This document shows positions 25,662-29,412 of a stretch of DNA of 29,412 bases, piece by piece. Origin of the DNA: JBILXY01 sp044378055 (lineage in GTDB: Bacteria; Patescibacteriota; JACMRA01); contig JBILXY010000012.1 of assembly GCA_044378055.1 (NCBI GenBank), positions 1-29,412 of the forward strand, read 5' to 3'. Both the position numbers and the translations under genes were made by a program. The notes under the pieces were generated by a model, which made no database searches, was not told the DNA's origin, and was given only the letters and a program-made list of their open reading frames with translations. Position 1 is the first letter of the stretch, and every line of letters starts with the position of its first letter.

Positions 25662-25690
25662 AACCCAATCTTAAGATTAACAATTTTGGT

Positions 25691-26812
25691 ATGAATAAAA
25701 AAATTTTGTGGTTAAACTGGAAAGATATAAATCACCCACTGGCAGGAGGGGCAGAAGTTGTAACCCACGAACTGTGTAAAAAATTAGTAGAGGAGGGAAA
25801 CCAAGTAACACTGCTTACTTCCCTGTATCAAGATGCAAAAGAAACCGATGAAATCGACGGAATAAAAATAATTAGAGTTGGGACAAATAAATTTTTACAC
25901 GCTTTTCAAGCTAATTGGTATTATACTAAAAACTTAAAGAACCAATTTGATATTATTATTGAAGAAGTAAACACTGCCCCTTATCTTGTAAATTTCAGCA
26001 AAGGCAAGGAAAAGGTGTTTTTGTTTTATCATCAGCTGGCTAGGCAAGTTTGGTTTTTTGAAACTAAATTTCCGCTAAATTACATTGGATATTATTTTTT
26101 AGAACCATTTGCCTGCTTTTTGCAAAACATGTTTAAAGCAATTACAATTACTATTTCAGAATCAACAAAAAATGATCTTGTTAAACTTGGGGCTAAACCA
26201 GAAAATATAAAAATCATCACCGAGTTTATAGATAATAAGCCACTTGTTTCATTGGAAAAATCACTACCAAAAGATCCAATTTTTACTGTTCTATATCACG
26301 GCTCACTAAGAGAAATGAAGCGTCCTGAAGAAGTTGTGAAGGCTTTTGGTTTATTCGTGAAAAAACATCTTAAGTCTCAATTATGGATAAGTGGGGGAGG
26401 GGATCAATCTGGCTTGGTTTCAATTGCTAAGAGTTTGAACTTTTTAGACAAGGTTACTTTTTTTGGCCGAACAGGTGAAACACAGAAGCTTGAATTAATG
26501 CAGAAGTCATCAATACTTTGTGCAACAAGCGTGAAAGAAGGGTGGGGGTTAATTGTTACCGAAGCTAATTCTATGGGTACACCGGCAATTGTTTACAATA
26601 TAGATGGTCTTCGCGATTCAGCCAAAAGCGGAGGAAACTGGATAGTGGAGGAAAACCCAGAAGCTTTAGCCAATCAGCTTGAAAAAACATACCAACTGTT
26701 TATGTCGAATCGAACTGCATACCAAGAAAAGTGCAATGAAGTTTTAGAAAAAAGCAGACAGCACACTGTTCAGCAAAGTTATTCAGACTTTAAGGAAATT
26801 GTTGGTTTGTAA
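25691..26812 (+). CDS. GT4-family glycosyltransferase
   Basis: The protein has 373 residues. The N-terminus has LNWKDINHPLAGGAEV, the glycine-rich loop of GT4 enzymes, and VTLLTSLY. The C-terminal domain has a YHGSLREMKRPE strand-turn, VKEGWGLIVTEANSMGTP with the E-x7-E pair, and a typical closing helix. It probably builds a surface glycan with the preceding GT2 enzyme. Its stop is immediately next to that of the convergent dehydrogenase gene, with no bases between. Confidence 0.9.
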   Translation: MNKKILWLNWKDINHPLAGGAEVVTHELCKKLVEEGNQVTLLTSLYQDAKETDEIDGIKIIRVGTNKFLHAFQANWYYTKNLKNQFDIIIEEVNTAPYLVNFSKGKEKVFLFYHQLARQVWFFETKFPLNYIGYYFLEPFACFLQNMFKAITITISESTKNDLVKLGAKPENIKIITEFIDNKPLVSLEKSLPKDPIFTVLYHGSLREMKRPEEVVKAFGLFVKKHLKSQLWISGGGDQSGLVSIAKSLNFLDKVTFFGRTGETQKLELMQKSSILCATSVKEGWGLIVTEANSMGTPAIVYNIDGLRDSAKSGGNWIVEENPEALANQLEKTYQLFMSNRTAYQEKCNEVLEKSRQHTVQQSYSDFKEIVGL

Positions 26813-27595
26813 CTACTTGGCTTTGTTAAAAAACTGGATTCCTTTGGCCAATAAAGTTTCAGGAAGGTGCTTAACTATAGAGATAATAATTAGGTTAGAT
26901 AAACCAGAGATAATCACGGTTTTTCCTTTAAATAAGCCAGACCAGCCAATTTCTGCCACAGATTCAGCAGACATCATAGCATTTTCTTTTTTAGACATTT
27001 CCACAGCAAACTTAGCTCTTTCAAAGAAATCAGATTTTGTGGCCCCAGGGCAAAGCACAGAAACCGAAACGCCTGTTTCCTTTAACTCTTCTTTTAAAGC
27101 GATTGAAAAACTTTTCACGAAGGCTTTGGTGGAATAATAGGTGGCCATGTATGGTCCTGGAATAAAACCAGCGATTGATGCAACATTTAAAATCTTTCCG
27201 TTTCCAATTTCAATCAATTTAGGAGTGAATAGGTGGCACATTTCCATTAAACTAGACACATTTACTTGTAGTTGATCTCTTTCATTTTCCCAAGGTAACA
27301 AATCGAATCTTCCATTGCTTCCAAAGCCGGCATTGTTAACTAAAACCTGTATCTTTAAGTCCAATCTCTGAACTTCATCAAAAATATGTTTAGGGCTTTT
27401 AGGATCAGCTAAATCGGCGGCTATAACTTCCACTTTTACTTTAAATTCCTCTTCAATTTCAGCTTTTACTTCCTCAAGTTTTGCTTTATTTCGTGCAACT
27501 ATAATTAGGTTAAAATTGTTCTTAGCAGCTACTTTGGCTAGGGCGTAGCCAATTCCAGTGCTTGCTCCTGTTATTAAGGCGTAGTTGTTGTTCAT
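26813..27595 (-). CDS. Short-chain dehydrogenase/reductase (SDR)
   Basis: The protein has 260 residues from the ATG at 27595. A GTG two codons upstream is possible but adds nothing. The cofactor loop TGASTGIG is at 9-16, NNAGFGSNG follows the fourth strand, a serine sits in NVASIAGF, and the catalytic YxxxK is in TYYSTKAF. Arg after the second strand (VARNKAK) suggests preference for NADP. The family reduces or oxidises carbonyl/hydroxyl groups of varied substrates; this close form resembles the DltE/YqjQ-type SDRs, substrate unknown. It is a single gene, divergent from the MazF-like gene across the foldback element. Confidence 0.92.
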   Translation of the reverse strand: MNNNYALITGASTGIGYALAKVAAKNNFNLIIVARNKAKLEEVKAEIEEEFKVKVEVIAADLADPKSPKHIFDEVQRLDLKIQVLVNNAGFGSNGRFDLLPWENERDQLQVNVSSLMEMCHLFTPKLIEIGNGKILNVASIAGFIPGPYMATYYSTKAFVKSFSIALKEELKETGVSVSVLCPGATKSDFFERAKFAVEMSKKENAMMSAESVAEIGWSGLFKGKTVIISGLSNLIIISIVKHLPETLLAKGIQFFNKAK

Positions 27596-27648
27596 ACCCA
27601 CAAATTGGGTTTAAAATTTGGTGATGTCAAACTTTCAACTCGTTGTGC

Positions 27649-27760
27649 CGGTAACCCTCCGCCCTTTGGGCACCTCCCTTTACAAGGGAGAATTGGGATT
27701 GTTGTAATTTGGCGGAGTGATCGTCGCCGGTACGCCAATGGCGATCCGCGATCGCCGCTA
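27649..27760. repeat. GC-rich foldback element (REP/MITE-like)
   Basis: In otherwise AT-rich DNA this stretch of about 110 bases is GC-rich and almost entirely palindromic. CTCCGCC (27657-27663) is mirrored by GGCGGAG (27711-27717) as an outer inverted repeat. Inside are GCCC-TTT-GGGC (27661-27671) and CTCCCTT-TAC-AAGGGAG (27674-27690). Just beyond is GGCGATC-CGC-GATCGCC (27740-27756), which overlaps an alternative CGCC-AAT-GGCG (27733-27743). GCCGGTA occurs near both ends. The 60-residue frame across it is a by-product. It fills most of the gap between the dehydrogenase and MazF-like genes and could be a mobile repeat or a structured RNA or terminator region. Confidence 0.65.
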
Positions 27761-27841
27761 CGAATTGAAGGTGGAACACTTATTTAAGAACTGTGTCCAA
27801 CTTGTGAACATATTTTTCTTTCGACAAACACTATAGAATGT

Positions 27842-27847
27842 AAGGAA
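27842..27847 (+). promoter_or_regulatory. Shine-Dalgarno motif and AUG-UAA mini-frame before the MazF-like gene
   Basis: AAGGAA ends eight bases before the ATG at 27856, ideal spacing and rare in this window. Between them, ATG at 27851 is followed at once by TAA (27854-27856), whose last base is the first base of the gene's own ATG, giving ATGTAATG. A -10-like TATAGA lies at 27832-27837. Confidence 0.5.
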
Positions 27848-27855
27848 ATTATGTA

Positions 27856-28242
27856 ATGTGGGAAGAATTTCTAAATTGGATTAAACTAAAATTCAAAATA
27901 CAACAAAATACATATAGAACCTTGTTTAAAGAAGGTGAAGTTTGGTGGGCTAATTTAGGTCAAAATATTGGAGATGAAGAAAATGGTAAGGGTGTCAATT
28001 ATATGCGGCCTGCAATAGTTATTAAAAAATATAATCGTAATTTATGCCTAATTGTACCCACAAGTTCTCAGATTAAAGAAAATAAATACTATTTTAAAAT
28101 AAAGTATAATGGACAGTATTATTCAGCTCTAGTTTCACAACTAAGAACTGTTGACAGCAAGAGGTTTAGAAAGAAAATTGCCGAACTTCCAAAAAAAGAA
28201 TTGGCAGATTTGAAGCAATATATTCTTTTACAAACTTTCTAG
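27856..28242 (+). CDS. PemK/MazF-like endoribonuclease toxin
   Basis: The protein has 128 residues. A PemK/MazF core begins at EGEVWWANLG (the family's G-x-I/V-W strand), with YMRPAIVIKKY (the R-P turn), LIVPTSS, and SALVSQLRTVDSKRF, which corresponds to the Q-x-R-x-D region of the fold. A 30-residue N-terminal helix (WEEFLNWIKLKFKI) precedes the core; I associate that form with CPR genomes. MazF enzymes cut mRNA at short sites and are normally held by an antitoxin encoded next to them. No antitoxin-like gene lies on either side: upstream is the foldback element and downstream a hairpin and the Shedu-like gene. It may be solitary or controlled at its leader. Confidence 0.88.
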   Translation: MWEEFLNWIKLKFKIQQNTYRTLFKEGEVWWANLGQNIGDEENGKGVNYMRPAIVIKKYNRNLCLIVPTSSQIKENKYYFKIKYNGQYYSALVSQLRTVDSKRFRKKIAELPKKELADLKQYILLQTF

Positions 28243-28253
28243 CCAATAAATTG

Positions 28254-28271
28254 ACCTCTGTTTCCAGAGGT
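28254..28271 (+). terminator. Hairpin 11 bases after the MazF-like gene
   Basis: ACCTCTG-TTTC-CAGAGGT forms a seven-base-pair stem with a four-base loop. No U-run follows, so it is a weak candidate terminator or part of a repeat. It is followed by GTGTGGGTAATCCCAATTTG, which holds the inverse of words next to the foldback element. Confidence 0.4.
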
Positions 28272-28323
28272 GTGTGGGTAATCCCAATTTGTCTTCTAAT
28301 ATTAAACATTTTTTATTTTTGTG

Positions 28324-28845
28324 TCAAAGTTTACTGTAATTTTGAATAATTTGCTCATTTTCACTAATCAAGTCGTCGTATGTAATAATTTCAATCTCTG
28401 AATCATAATATTTTAGTAAATCCTTTTGACTTATAGTAAGACTGTTGTTTCTACCGATTATTAACTTGAGTTTAAAATTTGCGTCCAGCTCTGCTACATC
28501 TTTTTGTGCAAATGAAAGATTGACAGGGTCTTTTAACCAAACTTTCCATTTTCGAAGCTGTTGTATAGACTGATTAAATTCACTAGTAAATTCATCTTTT
28601 TGCTTAAATATTTTTTTATTCGGCGATTCTATTTCTACTAAAATGGAGTTTTCTATATTTATAACTATAAAGTCTGGAATATAATCATTTCCTAGCTGGA
28701 TTCTTTTTTGGTCATGGTTTGATATTGTCTCTTTGCTTTTATGTGAAAGGAAAAAAGAGTTGTTAGTCAAAAACTTTTGCATATCTTTCTCTTCAGTGTT
28801 TGTGTTATGGACCATAACTTTTAGATCCTTAAGCCTTTCTGTCAA
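28324..28845 (-). CDS. Shedu-like (DUF4263) nuclease domain protein
   Basis: From a TTG at 28845 this gives 173 residues. The core resembles DUF4263/Shedu, a PD-(D/E)xK-type nuclease domain found in the Shedu anti-phage system: an opening helix (DMQKFLTNN), then DYIPDFIV (first acidic residue), ILVEIESPNKKIF (the E-x-E/K strand) and FNQSIQQLRKWKVWL. Many relatives have EIEKP where this has EIESP. TTG is the only in-frame ATG/GTG/TTG-type start upstream of M11 (28815), yet the frame stays open to 29316, so the true protein is probably longer (see next entry). It ends in TGA, unlike every other complete gene here. Downstream is a gap of 81 bases with the hairpin after the MazF-like gene. Confidence 0.7.
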   Translation of the reverse strand: MTERLKDLKVMVHNTNTEEKDMQKFLTNNSFFLSHKSKETISNHDQKRIQLGNDYIPDFIVINIENSILVEIESPNKKIFKQKDEFTSEFNQSIQQLRKWKVWLKDPVNLSFAQKDVAELDANFKLKLIIGRNNSLTISQKDLLKYYDSEIEIITYDDLISENEQIIQNYSKL

Positions 28846-29316
28846 TAAGATATTGCTCTTTGCTGGCTCTTCATCAAGGGTATCTTTTTCAAGAGAACTA
28901 ATTTTAAATTTTGATATTATATTAATAAACCAATCAAAATCTGATTTAGCGTCTTCTTCCCCCTTTTTTGTATTAAAATTATCAGGAATTGTTAGATTAA
29001 AATCTGGCCCCGAAACAATTTCAATTTGTTTGTAAGGTGGTCTAACTTCAATTCGAATCGAATTTATTACTGCATGTGTATTCTTCTCAATTGAGATATC
29101 TGAAATATTTTTTATATCACTCTTACTATTTATTAGGTCTTGTCTGGATAATCTTGGATTTGGTGTTTTAAAATTAAAAGCCAGTTTTTTATTTTGAATA
29201 TCAGTGTATTGAAAAACTATAATATCCTTATCTTTCGTATAATAAAACTCAATTTTGTTGTATGGATAGAGAGTTATTGGTAATTTATGACTTAAAGAAA
29301 GAATTGGGGTGATGGA
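28846..29316 (-). pseudogene. Upstream in-frame extension of the Shedu-like gene lacking a start codon
   Basis: The same frame continues without a stop for 157 codons above the TTG at 28845, up to a TAA at 29319-29317. It reads like real protein: YPYNKIEFYYTKDKDIIVF, AFNFKTPNPRLSRQDL, RPPYKQIEIVSGPDFN, EDAKSDFDWFINIISKF. Shedu proteins commonly have an N-terminal domain before the nuclease. No ATG, GTG or TTG occurs in it. A Shine-Dalgarno motif AAAGGAG lies at 29369-29363, but the triplet about ten bases downstream in the right frame is ATT, followed 11 codons later by the TAA. A mutated start plus nonsense change, a frameshift, an assembly error or a non-standard start could each explain this. 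Confidence 0.5.
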
Positions 29317-29362
29317 TTATGTAATATTCCTATGATTAAAGTACGTGTGAATTAATTTACTT

Positions 29363-29369
29363 CTCCTTT
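29363..29369 (-). promoter_or_regulatory. Shine-Dalgarno motif without a canonical start
   Basis: AAAGGAG on the minus strand is the strongest ribosome binding motif in the window. No ATG, GTG or TTG lies within a useful distance downstream. Confidence 0.45.
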
Positions 29370-29412
29370 CTTTTGTTACACCTCTGTGATTATTTAGTAG
29401 TAGTTTTAAAGG
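29370..29412. other. Terminal AT-rich segment with a short palindrome
   Basis: Read on the minus strand this is a run with two ACTACT-like words, then TCACAGAGGTGTAA, whose CAC and GTG arms flank AGAG. The word CAGAGGTGT also occurs on the plus strand at 28265-28273. Only one copy is visible before the window ends, so its nature cannot be settled. Confidence 0.2.

Noticed and set aside
27605..27787. 60-codon plus-strand frame across the foldback element
   Set aside because: Its residues are dictated by the palindromes. It has no ribosome binding site and no protein-like pattern.
28733..29035. Plus-strand 100-codon frame opposite the Shedu-like gene
   Set aside because: The minus-strand frame has recognisable nuclease motifs. 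The plus frame has only a composition-driven sequence.
1..29412. UGA read as glycine (code of Gracilibacteria/Absconditabacteria)
   Set aside because: All long frames are complete without in-frame TGA and use GGN for glycine. The single TGA is at a sensible gene end.
1..29412. Insertion sequences, transposases, integrases or rRNA genes
   Set aside because: None of the frames carries transposase or integrase motifs, and no rRNA-like sequence was seen.

Overview
The window is AT-rich, gene-dense DNA that looks like a Candidate Phyla Radiation (Patescibacteria) bacterium. This is inferred, not proven. The basis is the combination of huge LamG/DUF2341 surface proteins, PH-domain and CPBP membrane proteins, a PemK/MazF protein of a type I associate with that group, and the near absence of Shine-Dalgarno motifs. 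The code appears standard: every gene reads through with TAA/TAG stops (one TGA at the right end) and GGN glycine codons. The dominant theme is the cell envelope: peptidoglycan synthesis and division, large anchored surface proteins, and glycosyltransferases.

Layout. 1-5213 (minus) is the 5' part of a giant surface protein that runs off the left edge. 5332-7668 (minus) is a division-type penicillin-binding protein. 7723-8145 (plus) is a small HhH-BRCT protein resembling the tail of NAD-dependent DNA ligase. 8224-11767 (minus) holds a second surface protein with cadherin-like repeats and an unknown membrane protein. 11865-13174 (plus) is tRNA-Arg(GCG) followed 12 bases later by an FtsQ-like protein. 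13180-13803 (minus) is a bacterial PH-domain membrane protein. 13832-16339 (plus) is an S41 protease plus a GT4 glycosyltransferase. 16336-19234 (minus) is an apparent three-gene unit of SWIM zinc-finger protein, TatD nuclease and CPBP protease. 19311-19415 is a predicted 34-residue membrane peptide. 19518-20849 (minus) is an amidase with a holin-like tail. 20998-26812 (plus) holds PrmC, a third surface protein, a divergent CofD/YvcK-like protein, a GT2 and a GT4 enzyme. 26813-27595 (minus) is a short-chain dehydrogenase.

The right end (27600-29412) looks different. A GC-rich foldback element precedes a MazF/PemK-like gene without an antitoxin. Next comes a Shedu/DUF4263-like nuclease reading frame that has no usable ATG over most of its length and is the only gene here ending in TGA. 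These two are also the only genes near which I see clear Shine-Dalgarno motifs. This end may be an accessory or defence segment joined to an envelope-gene backbone.

How the genes fit together: PBP, FtsQ-like, amidase, S41 protease and PH-domain protein are all plausible parts of wall growth and division. The GT2/GT4 enzymes and the YvcK-like protein would supply or regulate surface glycans. The three anchored surface proteins would form the exterior, possibly for attachment to other cells. Coordinates and motifs were read by eye. Family assignments come from recognised motifs, not database searches.
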